A stretch of 64,000 nt of DNA from Trileptium ribeirensis. Lineage: Eukaryota > Nematoda > Enoplea > Enoplida > Thoracostomopsidae. The DNA lies in the NCBI GenBank assembly GCA_030248225.1, contig JASANE010003168.1:124001-188000 (forward strand). Reading direction: 5' to 3'. Below are positions 51,102-62,248 of the stretch, in pieces. Positions within the stretch are counted from its first letter, which is position 1. Each line of letters opens with the position of its first letter. Under the pieces are notes generated by a model that made no database searches, had not been told where the DNA came from, and saw nothing but the letters and a program-made list of their open reading frames with translations. A program made the translations under genes and the position numbers.

Positions 51102-51314
51102 GTTAGAGGTCCCACCGAGACTCGATTTTCTTAATCGGGTCTGAACTTGGATTAACGACAAATTCATTGGTAGTTGTAAGTTGAACTAAGATAACACAAG
51201 TACCTAATCACGGCTAGCTATCAGCTACGTAATAGGACTACACTGCATAATTTAGAGTTAACAGACGACGCACAAGATAGTTCATTTTTCGAAAGTGATC
51301 GTGAGAATCAGCAC

Positions 51315-52587
51315 ATGGAGAGCTTAGCCAAAAATATAGGTCAACTTGATCACGTTACAAAAGATCTAGCCACCAGGCTGGACCATGGTTTGAGAGACCT
51401 CTCGAGTGAGGTGGATGAAGTATCACAGCGGGTTCGTCTTGGGAATAATGAGCCAGACCTTTGTATTACACCCTTCCGTGGTGACCTGACGGGTCAAGAT
51501 TTTAACTCTTGGCTAGAAAATTTCGATTTGGTTAGCGATGCTAAAATTATGGATGATAACATGAAAGTAAGGGTGCTTCCCGCATATTTAAGAGACAGAG
51601 CGCGAGACGCATATGAGAGAGTGCCTGATGCTTCTAAGAGAAATTATAATGATTTAGTTAGGGCCTTGAAAACGGCCCACCTCACTCCCGAATGGTCAAT
51701 GTTTCATAAAGCCGCGTTAGAACAAGGCCAACAAATGAGTGGATTACTTCATATCTTAAGGCCATTAAACGTGCTTGCCGCAGTATTTATCCACATGAAA
51801 CTGACGCTAATTTACAGAGAAAAATTATATCCCGATTCTTTGGAGGATTAAGATCACCTGAAATAAAACTACAAGTATTCAGAGATATGCCAAATACTCT
51901 TAAGGAAGCAGAAGACCTGGCGCAGAAGCTGGATATGCAGTCAGTTCTTTGTGGAACAGTTTGATCGCCAGTGGTAATATAATAGCAACTAATACTACCA
52001 CCAATATTGGTCGAGACCAAACTTTACAAAAAGTAACCCAAGGCATGGAGTTATTAGCGAAAAATCAGAAAGACATGGCAAATGCATTACAGCGCGTGCG
52101 GAATATCCCACCCAGGAGAAATAATCGCCCATTTACCGTTAGTACAAATCAAAATAGGCGACCGGATATCCTGCCTAGACCTAATAATTTTTCACAGGAA
52201 TTTTCACCACGTGGTCCTAAATGTTTTACATGTGGGAAAATGGGACATATGGCTATGAGCTGTTTACTGAGAGGGAACCAGGGCAGAACGAATAATTTTC
52301 GCCCTCAATATACCAGTCAATTATCGAGAAATAATAATTCACAAAACGTCAGACGACCGACATTTAATACTAGCTCTAGGCCGAATATACCTAATATTGG
52401 TGCCATGGCTAATAGAACGAATTCTAGAAATATAGTAGTAGTTACAACTACACTTACGCCACAGGTTAACGTGACAACTCCACCATCATCTAATTTCGAA
52501 ACACCATATCGTACCGAGGTTGAGAGACTGCGTAGAGAAGTTGATGCACTTACCAAACAAGAATGGAAAAGACATATCCACAATTAG
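51315..52587 (+). pseudogene. Retroelement Gag, broken by two frameshifts
   Basis: The first open part (51315-51851) starts with a coiled-coil-like region, then TPFRGDLTGQDFNSWLENF and a helical capsid-like domain with LPAYLRDRARDAYERV, as in Ty3/gypsy-type Gag. Similarity continues in another frame from about 51745 to 51945 and in a third frame from 51949 to 52587, so there are about two frame breaks. The last part has a basic, N/R-rich stretch and one CCHC zinc knuckle at 52222-52263 (C-X2-C-X4-H-X4-C; CFTCGKMGHMAMSC), the nucleocapsid RNA-binding motif. The encoded protein would package element RNA; this copy cannot make it whole. Confidence 0.85.
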
Positions 52588-53336
52588 TAGGTGCAGTTAC
52601 TCTTCACGGAAAAACTAAAGAACCTGGAAATCAGATGAAAACTGAGAGAACCGTTCTTAAGCCAAAGTCAGTATTTAAAATTACTTACCCGTTATTAGCA
52701 TTACTACTCCTGGTTACATTAATTGTACCAGCTAGCTCAGTTATAACAAGGGAGTTAAGCAGACTCCATCCCCATCTTTTCCCACCTTTCGGTGTAGGAT
52801 TTGTTCCCGAGGGATTAGTTATGACAGCACCAGATATTGTTTACATACCTATACTTGTTCATGCTAGACATGAGAAACATGAAGAATGCAAGGCTGCCTT
52901 AAGATTTGCTGTTACTCCTCAAAATTGTACTTGTGCTGGTCATCAACTTCTGCATAGTGAATCGCAAAAAGCTCTGAAGGATTTAAACGAAAATTTTCAG
53001 GAATCTGTCGATCCAACATTTTATGAAGCTTTATCACAAAGTATTTGTACTGATAAGCCTTTCGCATGTTCCTTTATACAGTCAAAAAGGCAAAAACGTT
53101 TTATTGGAATTGCGTTAGCTGGAGCAGCTTCGTTAGCAGGCATAGGTCTCGGGATTTCTAACAGTATACAAATGTCACATATAAAGCCTAAGGTTACAGC
53201 ATTAAGGAATTCCATTCGAGTGTTTGGAGAACAAGCCATTCAAAATTCGGAAAAAATAAAACAGCTTACTGTGTTTAAGATTGAATTAGTTAACTTAGCC
53301 GTGACTGATTTTGCTCAGAGAGTCCTGTGTCCTTGA
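52563..53336 (+). pseudogene. Env-like class I fusion glycoprotein frame, C-terminally truncated
   Basis: 257 codons open from an ATG that overlaps the end of the gag frame by 25 bp in another frame. Visible in order: a hydrophobic signal or membrane segment at about residues 40-57, an N-glycosylation site (NCT) at 121, six cysteines (109, 122, 124, 162, 169, 256), a furin-type site RQKR at 176-179, then a glycine/alanine-rich fusion-peptide-like stretch at 180-200, and an amphipathic helix. It stops at VLCP without a second heptad region or membrane anchor, which a working envelope protein needs, so it is truncated. The first 35 residues may be leftover polyprotein sequence. Expression is unknown. 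Confidence 0.7.
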
Positions 53337-53451
53337 TATTTCTTGGAGGTTTATACTAAGCTTATGTGGTCAGCTGAGTCCTAGGTCTTGAGTGCTACAT
53401 TATACATCGTACGGGTTCTTATTGAAAGTTATTAGGACTAGCTTTGCTACA

Positions 53452-53863
53452 ATATGACGACGGTAAATTTACCGTAGATGCACACATAAGCAAGCGGAAG
53501 TGTAAGCTAAATATTACTATTGCAAATTCTACTTTCTCTTTTAAATACGAAATATAAATTAAAATGCCCTAAAATAAAATTCTTAAGCAAAAAATAGATT
53601 TGTCTACGCTATTTTTAACCGCTGTGTGCAAAGTGTCTTAAAAACCATAGATTAGTTTTTTCGGATTTCATTTTGCAACATAATTATATGTTCATCAGTC
53701 ATATATAATGGCCCTGCTTTGGCTAAATCTAATGTTAAAGTTTGCGACATTTAAAATATTTTAAACCCCTAAACTCATAGATTATGCATAACCACCGTCA
53801 TTTATGTAATTGGTTATATTACTAAATGAAACAAGACCCTAAATTTTGCTGACCATTTTGGCA
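53452..53863. other. Central loop of the palindromic element
   Basis: About 400 bp of AT-rich, non-coding DNA between the insertion point and the right arm. Its ends atatgacgacggtaaat and attttggcagtcgtcatat are inverted copies and extend the arms of the 50861-54054 element. Confidence 0.7.
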
Positions 53864-54072
53864 GTCGTCATATATTTCTATGGCTATTATAACGGTTAGA
53901 ATTCTGAAGGAACCCTGTGTAGCAGCAGCATTTGCATTAAAACGTACTTCTGAACACATAATGAACATAAATTTAAATTGGTCAAAGCTTGTTCCTTGAT
54001 TTTACATGAATAAACATATGCATTTTACATGTTACGTCATAGCATTGTTACCTTGTATATATATAATTTCAG

Positions 54073-54166
54073 ATTGCGTTTTTTCGTGAAGGCAATGAAC
54101 CCGTGGAAGTTATGGATGGTGAAGATGGAATTCTATTCGTAAATAAACCGGATGGACGGGCAACCG
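54073..54166 (+). CDS. ESRP-like exon: middle of RRM2
   Basis: The exon begins after the acceptor tataatttcag and ends at the donor gtatgt. It is 94 nt, entering in phase 0 and leaving in phase 1. It encodes IAFFREGNEPVEVMDG, then EDGILFV and NKPDGRATG, the central helix-turn-strand of RRM2; fly fusilli has the same KPDGRATG context. Joining to the previous exon gives the expected EQI-IAFF junction. The acceptor is unusual in context. Its pyrimidine tract is poor (alternating TA before aatttcag), and a palindromic transposon ends about 18 bp upstream at 54054, so the branch point probably lies inside transposon sequence. Confidence 0.93.
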
Positions 54167-54877
54167 GTATGTTGCTAAATTCTTACTATATGATAAATCT
54201 TTGTTACAATGAAGCAATATATATCAAATTGTTAGGCATCGTACGAGATTCTTAAAATTATGAAGGTTTATCGTAAATTTTGAGTGTCTTTTCGAGTAAA
54301 CACCTACAAGCATAAAAGTCGGCATTGAAAATGTGACAGTTTAAATATCATTCGCTCAAGTCGTCACTCGTCAGGATGGTTCATAAACTGTTTACTACAG
54401 CCATATTATTACACGACAAAAAACTTAACTGATCTTTAGTTACCAATGGTCTGTTGTCTCGACGCCGCAAATTTTTGAAAAAAATTTTCGGCAAACATAT
54501 ATATAATTCTCTAACGATCCACGACCTGGCAAACATGATTTCTTATTGGGTCGAACAGTTATAATAGATTTTATGAAACGACTTATGGGCGATAATTTGA
54601 TAAGAGTTCCACTACGAGCGAGCGGTGCTATCGCATGTACTTTTCGGTTACATAATAGCATACGTTAAGTGCAAGTCTACTGCGATATTACGCATGTAAC
54701 TAGCTTAAAACCAGCAGTATATATACTTGGTATGCAAGTAGATCGGTAATGATACGTTCCTAAAGGTTTGTTTTAAAATATACAAATTTTATTTGTGAGT
54801 TACGTTTTTGAACTTGCGGTATAATTTTTCGTATTATTACTTTGGGAGTTAAATAATATTTTTCGAATTTTTTTCAG

Positions 54878-54999
54878 GTGATGCATTTGTTTTATTCGAA
54901 ACGGAAGACGACGGTCGCAAAGCAATCCAAAAGCACAAAGAAATTATTGGAACGCGCTATATCGAGCTATTTCGAAGTACAGTCGCAGAAGTGCAACAG
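54878..54999 (+). CDS. ESRP-like exon: end of RRM2
   Basis: The acceptor (ttttttcag) precedes 54878. The first two bases complete the glycine of GDAFVLF, the RNP1-like strand of RRM2. The exon continues with a helix ([12 protein letters not shown]), then [13 protein letters not shown] and VAEVQQ, all highly conserved in ESRP proteins. It leaves in phase 0 after CAG. The donor there, gttggc, is weak. A second GT six bases downstream (gtattt at 55006) would add two residues in frame, so tandem alternative donors are possible. The next exon starts with V, matching the family's EVQQV. Confidence 0.93.
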
Positions 55000-55984
55000 G
55001 TTGGCGTATTTAGATTACAGCAGATCATTTGCTGTGACCGATGAGTCAACAACTTTGCGTTTGTAGTAATATAAATAGTATTATACAGAATACAGGACAA
55101 TGACATAACCACAGGCTGTAGAACTTATCTGGCATATCACTAATCAGGCGGGTGCGGAAACACAGGGGAATCAGGCTGCCTGACAGGGGAATTCACGACG
55201 CCCCAAAGGGAAAGATGCCGAGCCTTATTATGCGCATCTCGTTATCTCATGACATACATAGAAATATTTGCCATCAATTTGGTTCACTCATTAGAAAACT
55301 GCATATGATACGAACAAAATTTAGAGATATAATTTGAACTTTAAAATTATAAAGATATTTAGTCTAAAATATTTTAACATTTCATAAAATGGCAGTAGGT
55401 AAAGCGAAAACTTACTACAAATGTATATACAATGCTGCCTTTTATGTCTTTATTAGCTTGAGTCAAATCGATCAACCTATAACCATACTACTTACGAAAA
55501 GATGAAATTTCGAGCTGATTGTTTGCCCAAAATATCTGCTCTCACAACAATACTGTATATATATAATTTGTGGTATCTGCATACTGCTTACATCTTCTGG
55601 GAAAATTTTAGTCAAATTGGTCAACGGGATCGATTTCCAACGAATGAGTATTGAACACCGAATCTATGAGTCCACCAATTACCAAAAGGCAGAAACAGAT
55701 CTGAATCTTCCTCTATCCAGGATATTTTTGCCCATGGGCATTAGCCATAATGATAAAAATGCCCCACGTGATGCTTACTGGCACATGTCATGATCAGCTA
55801 TTGACCGGTGTACTTTATGATAGCCTGTCAATCTTGTGGTCAAAAACTAACGCGTAAAAAATAAACTTTAAAATTGAAACTATAACATATACCTTAAAAA
55901 TAAAGCCTAGGTCGGTAAATTCCCAACCACATTCAAAAATAATCAGTCTTAATAACTGAAAACGGGTAAACAAAAAAAAAAAAG

Positions 55985-56255
55985 AAAATCAAAAAGCAAA
56001 ATCGGAATCAGAATTTTCATGCCTAGCTATGTATTAAACTGCCATTCTACTAGACGCCACAAGACTATATTGCAGAAACGGGCATAAATTCGGTTGGAAT
56101 GTCGGCGTTGCAAACTTCAGCTTGGACGTAACCAAAAGTAGTCAAAGGCACAAGTAGGTGACTATATCTTTGTAGCAGAATAGCATAATGGATTATCCAT
56201 CCTTTCTATAACGCGGTGGATTTGGTACAAAAATTGCGTATTTTTCTAGAATTAG
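55985..56255. repeat. Dispersed repeat, copy 2 (partner at 1232-1530)
   Basis: It shares the ordered landmarks described for the first copy, including gacgccacaagactatat/gtcgacactagattataa and acttcagcttggac. It lies in the intron between the end of RRM2 and the linker exon. Confidence 0.6.
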
Positions 56256-56444
56256 GAGCACTATACGTTGTCTGTACGGAGCATAGCAGGCTGTTTAAAA
56301 GTTAGTTTTTGTGCCATTTGCCTTTACTCGACCTTTCGTGCTCAAGTATTTCAAATCGTTTAACCATTTTTTATTTAATTCCTTTGAAACCGGATTCGGT
56401 GTAATTATGAAGAAATTTTGCAGATTTAGTTATATTCACTTCAG

Positions 56445-56628
56445 GTGATCAATAAAAGCATGGAACCTCCAAAGCTCGAAACCGTTTCACCTATAGCACC
56501 GGGCATAATAAACACATTGCCACCTTGTACGTTCACTAGCCTAGCGAGTCCGATCAGTCAAACCACAACGCTGATCCCACAGCAAATGATCATATCCGGA
56601 AGTCAGAAAGACTGCATTCGGTTACGTG
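56445..56628 (+). CDS. ESRP-like exon: RRM2-RRM3 linker and start of RRM3
   Basis: The acceptor is tatattcacttcag and the donor is gtatgt. The 184-nt exon enters in phase 0 and exits in phase 1. It encodes VINKSMEPPK, then a linker of roughly 40 residues rich in P, T, S and I, and ends with QKDCIRLRG, the first strand of RRM3. In relatives this linker is also proline-rich and poorly conserved in length. Family members have a closely similar DCIRLRGLPY here, and the glycine codon is completed by the next exon. Confidence 0.92.
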
Positions 56629-57284
56629 GTATGTTTGGGTTCCTGTGAAATTTTCCCATTTCCACGAAACCAAAATTTAGAGAATCAAAGTCAAGGATAT
56701 ACATTTTACTGTACGGTATTAGGATAAACGTTACGTTTCATTATTGACTGACTAGAGTTCATTGATGTGTGTTGCTGCGATAGTGAAAAATCTGCGATAA
56801 TGATTTGGCCTATTGCATGAATGGAAGAGTCTCCTTGATCTGTGTTAAGCTTTGTAATACAATCACGTAAGAGTCACCAACTGTGACCAATGCGCTGCGG
56901 TACCGAACTTTAAAGAGCGTAAGTTTATAAACAGTTTAAGTTCATATGTATTAATATCCTTAATCGGATATTTGATATCTTACTAATTCGTTAAGATCAA
57001 TTTCTTATTCTCTACACAAGCAGTAGTTACTTGTTTCCTTGTTAATTGAATTTAGCAGTTTCTATGTGAAAACAGTGTCGTATGAAACCTACGTTTTTCT
57101 GAATTTATTGCCATAAATACTACATACTACGCTGAGGCTGTTCTGTTAGTTGAATTAAATACGCGGTATCGTAGAAAAAATTGGAATGTAAAACTGTTGG
57201 TGGGTAGCTAAGTAATTATCTATCTAATTATCGGTTTTTAAAATATAAAATAGTCATGTCAGGTGCATTTTGCGGCTGTACTCG

Positions 57285-57435
57285 AAGTCCGATAAATCAA
57301 GCTTTCACTTTATGCAATTTCGCATACGTGGCTATCACACTAGTGTGAAATACTTCAAGCTGACTCAGCAGCAGTCGGCTAATTAATGGTTGCTGTTACT
57401 GCGGCGCAGGATTTTAACCCAACGACGAAAGTGCA
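57285..57435 (+). repeat. Dispersed repeat, copy B
   Basis: It matches copy A at 39960-40110 in word order and orientation and lies about 100 bp before an ESRP exon. Confidence 0.6.
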
Positions 57436-57532
57436 TTTTCAAAGGGCACCTGTCAATTTTTAGTATAACTCCTTGAAGGGTACCAGCCAAGTTGTATTTA
57501 GAATTATATATATATATCAACAACTGCTTCAG

Positions 57533-57633
57533 GTCTTCCCTACGAAGCTCAAGTACAAGATATTCTACAATTTTTGGGCGAATGGGCTTCGCACATTGCG
57601 TTGCAAGGCGTTCATATGGTTTACAATGCCCAG
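57533..57633 (+). CDS. ESRP-like exon: N-terminal half of RRM3
   Basis: The acceptor (ctgcttcag) precedes 57533. The first two bases complete the glycine of [18 protein letters not shown], followed by [16 protein letters not shown]. These are the GLPY strand, first helix and second strand of RRM3. GVHMVYN closely matches fly and vertebrate ESRP. The exon leaves in phase 0 after CAG at a gttaga donor. The following exon resumes with GHPSGEAF, giving the expected NAQG(H/R/Q)PSG(E/D)AFIQM context. Confidence 0.93.
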
Positions 57634-60600
57634 GTTAGAATATAAATCAAGTGTTAGGTGTGGTATCGGTTTCAACATTATATAGTTCATAGATTAATCC
57701 TATTATAGCCGTAACGATATCACTTGTTCTCACCTTAGGGTTCAAAATTTTGTTGAACGTAAGCGTGTCCTGTAAAACAGTGTTTCGAATGAACGATTTA
57801 CATATAAATATGCCACTAAGTTTCACATATTTTTAAATAATTAAAATTCTACGATGAATTGTTATTCTAAAGATTCAGCGTTTATTTAGCAAAATTAACA
57901 TTGTATAACAACAAAGCATCAATATCAGCACATCTGAAATGTTTTCGAAATAACATGTTTAATAGGAACAATCTCGACTGTGGAAGAGTAATTTTCGGCA
58001 TCAAATTCTAAGCATTAACATTGAGTATAGTTTTTCTATAAAAATGTGTCGCATTATGGTCCCGATTAATACAGTTCCAAAAATGCCAGGATCTAAGTCT
58101 AAAATGAATGTTAGTGCTAAAATATATGGAAAAGTACTAAAAAACAAAACATTTTTGAAACATATCATCAAAGAAAAGTGCCTAAAGAGAGCTTTGAACC
58201 GGGACTATCGGCGTGGAAAGCATACATCGTACCTACTCTGGTATGTGTCCTCCGTATCACATCTTGCAATTGCTGTATAATACGCTAAGGAAAATAAAGT
58301 ATATTAATTACAGCTTAACAAAATAACGTAGATTTCTTATCTTTTAATTGTTAATTTATTAGCATTCTCACACAGCGGGATAGAGCAGTGGAATTAACAT
58401 CTACCCTTGCACCACAGGCCGGTCGCCTTTTTGCAGGGCGACTGGACAACAACGTATGAGACAAAAATTTGGACCCACATTTACAGGTACGCTTGAAATG
58501 ATATAGAATGCTCAGCTGAAGATACAGCGTAAGCGGTTTCACAGAGCTATTCTGTGCTGCCGTGACTGAGAAATGTTAAAAACAATATCACAGCCACACG
58601 GCTGTTACAAAAACTAAATTCAATAATTAAATTTGGACGTAAGTTTACGCATATCTTCCATTTCATGACAGCTTTGCAATTGATGAGTTCTTAATGTTAT
58701 TGTTTAATACCCCTCAAGTGTCATCATGTAAATATGCAAGGCATGGGCTGTGGTTGGTGTATTTAGTTGTGTGTACATCTTTCCACCTGCATAATAGGTC
58801 AGATGATAAGATCAAAGACCTCTCTTCGATGAGGCGACGTTACGGCATACTGAGTTGTTCGCTGCACTTCCTCATTAAACGGGTTGCCACAATGCAACGT
58901 AGTCGGCATCTTTTATATCAGTTACAAATTAGAACCAATCTCGCTCATCTCACATCATTCCTCAATGTAGTTTTGAAGCTTAATCCTGGCCATTAGCACT
59001 ATTAGTTTTCTGCAAACAATATAAGATTATTAGCTTGCCATACACGAGCGCTCTTTAGCGTCAGAATTGCCAAAATTTAGTCCACATCGAAATATTAATT
59101 ATAGCTGCCTTGGCCTAATCAAAACGGATAATAGCAACATTTATTTATAGCAAATAAATAAAGTCGGTCAAAATGGTAGGTATCTACTACAACATAGTTC
59201 TATTGACTGCACCCGCCCCCGGTTCTTAGAGTCATTTAACTACGATGAACCAAGAGTATAGTCAATATAACCCCAAAGAACTTAGCTGATAGCGAATATC
59301 GCTTGAGAACCTCGGGGGATACCCACGCGACAACCCCTACATTGTTTGGGGGATAAGTCGGAAAACGATAACATCATTACATAACGCAAACTACGCGAGT
59401 ATGACCAAGTGTCATACTCTTCTATAAAATTATTATAATGTACTCTTGATGTTATCAAGAGTGCATAAGGGAAGAGTATGACTGTTCCCTGAACAAACGA
59501 AATAACACGCGCATTTTCGGGCTTCCACCTGTATTTTGGAGCATCATAATTGAATGACCTGCAACTTTCATTGCAGAGACTGGCTCGCGACACCTCGTTT
59601 TGTGAACGGTATGTCGTACACTTTTGTTTTGTGTGGGAAGAGAGGAGTAAGTTCGGCACTCAGTTTTGAGGGATAGTCAACTGAGCATATATCATCGCTA
59701 CAACACGCCTCCAAACTAGGGGACCGGCTTTCTTTCCCCGCAAAACAAAGTATGTTGGAGTTAAGCTCCACAAAATCTGAGCGGTTAGTGAAGTTTGATC
59801 CCGCATAAATAAAGGGGTTAAAGCCAAAACACGGGTATCATTCGGATTTTCATTCAAGAGCTGGGAGGTGTCAACTGATTCCTTATGCTCTCTTGATGTT
59901 ACCGACCACTCACATAGCTGCGCAGCAAAATGATTTCGAGTAGTTTATCAAGGATAACGAAATCTATAGTCGACCCCTCAAAGCCGGAAACTGTTGGATA
60001 TTGAATAAGTTTTTTTCGTATTGAATAAGTATTCCTTTCATTGTCGCGTGATTTTACTATTTTTCTCTTATTATAACATGCACTGTCGGGACATTATAAT
60101 CTATGTTGCACTTTAGAGCACTACAGTAGTAACAGATAGTAGTAGCCTAACAAATCTTCTCAAAGCTTGTGAATTTTGCACTAAATATATAATGGTATAC
60201 CATTGAAACTAGTTCCCTTGAACGGCTCGAAAATCGTTGGCCTGTCTTGTTTCAGCATTTTAGTAATTTTGACTACAAAACCTTGAAGTGGCACAATATT
60301 GCACAAGTAACAAATATCACCAGGCAATGCGGCCCACCAGATCGATAGTTTCATGTCAAAATGGGACACCCAAGTACATTGTCATAAATTCCGAATAGTA
60401 GATATAGCGAATTGTCAGTAACAGGCATTCGAGCTGGGCATGCCTAATAAATGTACCACTACAATACCTGCTATCCTAAAAGATTAAATGACCGTAAAAT
60501 GGGACTTGAGCACACGGTTCCCGGATCCAAGAGGGGCTGTACCGCCTCTTGCAGCATCTGTGCCCCCTGAAATATAACAGAAAAGTGAATTTCGCGGTTA

Positions 60601-61096
60601 TGTGTGGATGGTGCTTTTAATCTGTGCACCATAAGCAGATTCATTTCCCTCCATGCAAAAGTTTCTGGCTATGCCAACGCTGCAAATGTGCGATATTCGT
60701 TTTACCAAAAATATTTTGTCCAAAACTGTATTTGTTCAAGCTCATTGCTTGCTTCTTTGCTTGAGCTACGTCTGTGCAGTGCCTACCGAAATGTACTATG
60801 CCATAAGGTCGCAAGAGTTCCATGATAAAACGTTAGTGACTGCAATTTATTTTAAGAAAAAATTTTCAAAAATCCTTTAAATATATCCTAAAATATAATG
60901 AAATTAAAATTCGCTGCTGTCCTATTTAGGATTTATGCCATAATACCGATGATATAATTTTATTAAACAGTATGGGTAATATTATAACGACATGAATAAA
61001 ATATATATTTTGCATATATTATACATATATAGATATATATCCATTCTCATTTGTATATTTTACATATAAATTGAGGGTCATTCATAAATATTGCAG
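57634..61096 (+). other. 3.5-kb ESRP intron
   Basis: It splits RRM3 between NAQ and GHPSG. No exon or element is clearly identified inside. At 59400-59490 the agagtatgac words form a loose inverted repeat related to sequence near 23170-23230. Several short frames (58044, 58694, 59282 minus) show no family motif. Confidence 0.7.
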
Positions 61097-61213
61097 GGAC
61101 ATCCATCAGGTGAAGCATTCATTCAGATGGATTCCGAAGCTTCTGCTTTAAGTGCATCAACAGACCGGCATAATAAATATATGCAACTAGGAAAAAAGCA
61201 GCGCTATATCGAG
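61097..61213 (+). CDS. ESRP-like exon: C-terminal half of RRM3
   Basis: The acceptor is atattgcag and the donor is gtacga. The exon is 117 nt, exactly 39 codons, phase 0 at both ends. It encodes [16 protein letters not shown], followed by a helix with [17 protein letters not shown]. The GKKQRYIE segment resembles the invertebrate proteins more than the vertebrate form, which has KDRYVE here. Because the exon length is divisible by three, skipping it would keep the frame but remove the RNP1-like strand of RRM3. Confidence 0.93.
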
Positions 61214-61436
61214 GTACGATAATTTTAAAATATTTTTACAATTGTTAATTTTAAATATTTCCTTTACTTGAGGGAGGGTTGCTCACAGCGGCCAATCTGA
61301 TTCGCTCAGCACTGTGGCTACTTCGTTTTATGATACCTGCTCAATGTGCATCGCGGATCTTGCAACGGATCTTAACCACTGCTAGCATATGTTGCTTTCC
61401 CAAATCTTTCTCGATCGAATCAGTCACACAGTGACA

Positions 61437-61995
61437 TAAGTGTAGGGCATTGGCCATGAAAGCCGTCGACCGGCCGTTTGACGCAGTTGGCCAGATGACC
61501 GATAAGTATCCCAGCCGTCGGCCAGCGGCCGGAATTCTTGAAACAACCGACCGACGGCTATCGGCATGCCGTTAACCATTTTCTCCCGATAACGACCACT
61601 AAAGCTGTTAGTTAGCCGTTATGTGCCGCATCGGTTGGCCTGCCGTGGTCTATACATATATTGCTGTTTATAACAAGTGCATTAAACCAGACTACCAAAA
61701 GTTTGTTTTGCAATCGCCAATTACCAACATAAACGATTTTGTATCGTGTAAATATGTGTTATGTGCCGATACTTAAGTAAATAATATGTTTATTATAAAA
61801 CATAAGCCTCAGTACTCAACTATAGACCTCATCGCCGGCCGTGTTAGAACACTAAATGTAATACAGTCGGGCAATAGTGCGTCTTAGCGTGAGGTTCTGC
61901 ACTTTAACGGCTGTATTTGTCTTATGGACGGCGGCCAGCCGATGGGCCGTCGGCCATCCTTGTCCGTCTGCGGGCTAGTAAAATTGTGGCTCTCT
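61437..61995. mobile_element. GC-rich-ended element in an ESRP intron
   Basis: Both ends are dense in GCCGTCGGCC-type palindromic words: left 61455-61575 (gccgtcgaccggccg, agccgtcggccagcggcc), right 61920-61975 (gcggccagccgatgggccgt). The middle is AT-rich. The layout suggests a non-autonomous DNA transposon, but the terminal bases and target duplication were not resolved. Confidence 0.4.
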
Positions 61996-62248
61996 ACAAA
62001 ACCATTTGGCCTCAAAGCCGCTCGTTGCTGCACACCAGCACACACTGTGTGACAGTGGAGTCTATTTACCTAAGAAATAGTTTATATACAGTTTCAATAC
62101 ATTTATCGCGGTTATATTTGCATAGGTTTCAATATTATATAGACGAGATGTGAATTTTTTCTCCTGAAGCTGCAGTAACTCTTATAAGGCCACAAGGCTG
62201 TTGCTATATTTTTATATTAGGTACTTATATTTGGATATTTTGTTTCAG

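Larger units (their letters stand above)
51040..53451 (+). mobile_element. Pol-less gag/env retroelement derivative with terminal inverted repeats
   Basis: The 2412-bp unit begins TGTAGCGAAGCTAGTCC and ends with the complement, GCTAGCTTTGCTACA-type. The outermost 41 bp at each end are inverted copies (39/41). ATAT flanks it on both sides (51036-51039, 53452-53455), consistent with a 4-bp target duplication. The 5' end also carries a second inverted 22-mer (51080-51101), making a 62-bp perfect-stem palindrome that starts TG and ends CA like a tiny LTR. After it, ggtcccaccgagactcga resembles a tRNA-complementary primer site. Gag and env-like frames follow with no visible protease, RT, RNase H or integrase. 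Confidence 0.85.
50861..54054. mobile_element. Older palindromic element, split by the gag/env element
   Basis: The left arm (50861-51039) and the right arm (53864-54054) are inverted copies of about 180-190 bp that I judge about 85% alike. Paired words: ggtaacaatgctacgatg with cgtcatagcattgttacc, catatgtttattcatgtaaa with tttacatgaataaacatatg, ggaacaagctttga with tcaaagcttgttcc, and gctgctgctacacagggtcc with ggaaccctgtgtagcagcag. Without the inner insertion it would be about 780 bp, with arms continuing through atatgacgac. Its right end stops 18 bp before an ESRP exon. Confidence 0.85.
32538..54072 (+). other. 21.5-kb ESRP intron
   Basis: This intron interrupts RRM2 between EQI and IAFF. 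It holds no other recognised exon. It contains an AAAT microsatellite, a TA-rich tract, a 21-22-bp minisatellite, a 22-bp GTAC-bearing minisatellite, a G-rich minisatellite and a nested gag/env transposon, all listed separately. The remaining stretches (about 35090-41200, 41700-46300, 46650-48350) are AT-rich DNA with only short, non-conserved reading frames and scattered repeat fragments. Confidence 0.85.

Noticed and set aside
51101..51130. Assigning a specific tRNA primer to the gag/env element
   Set aside because: The ggtcccaccgagactcga segment looks tRNA-complementary, but the initial TGG is imperfect and I cannot match it to one tRNA species without a search.
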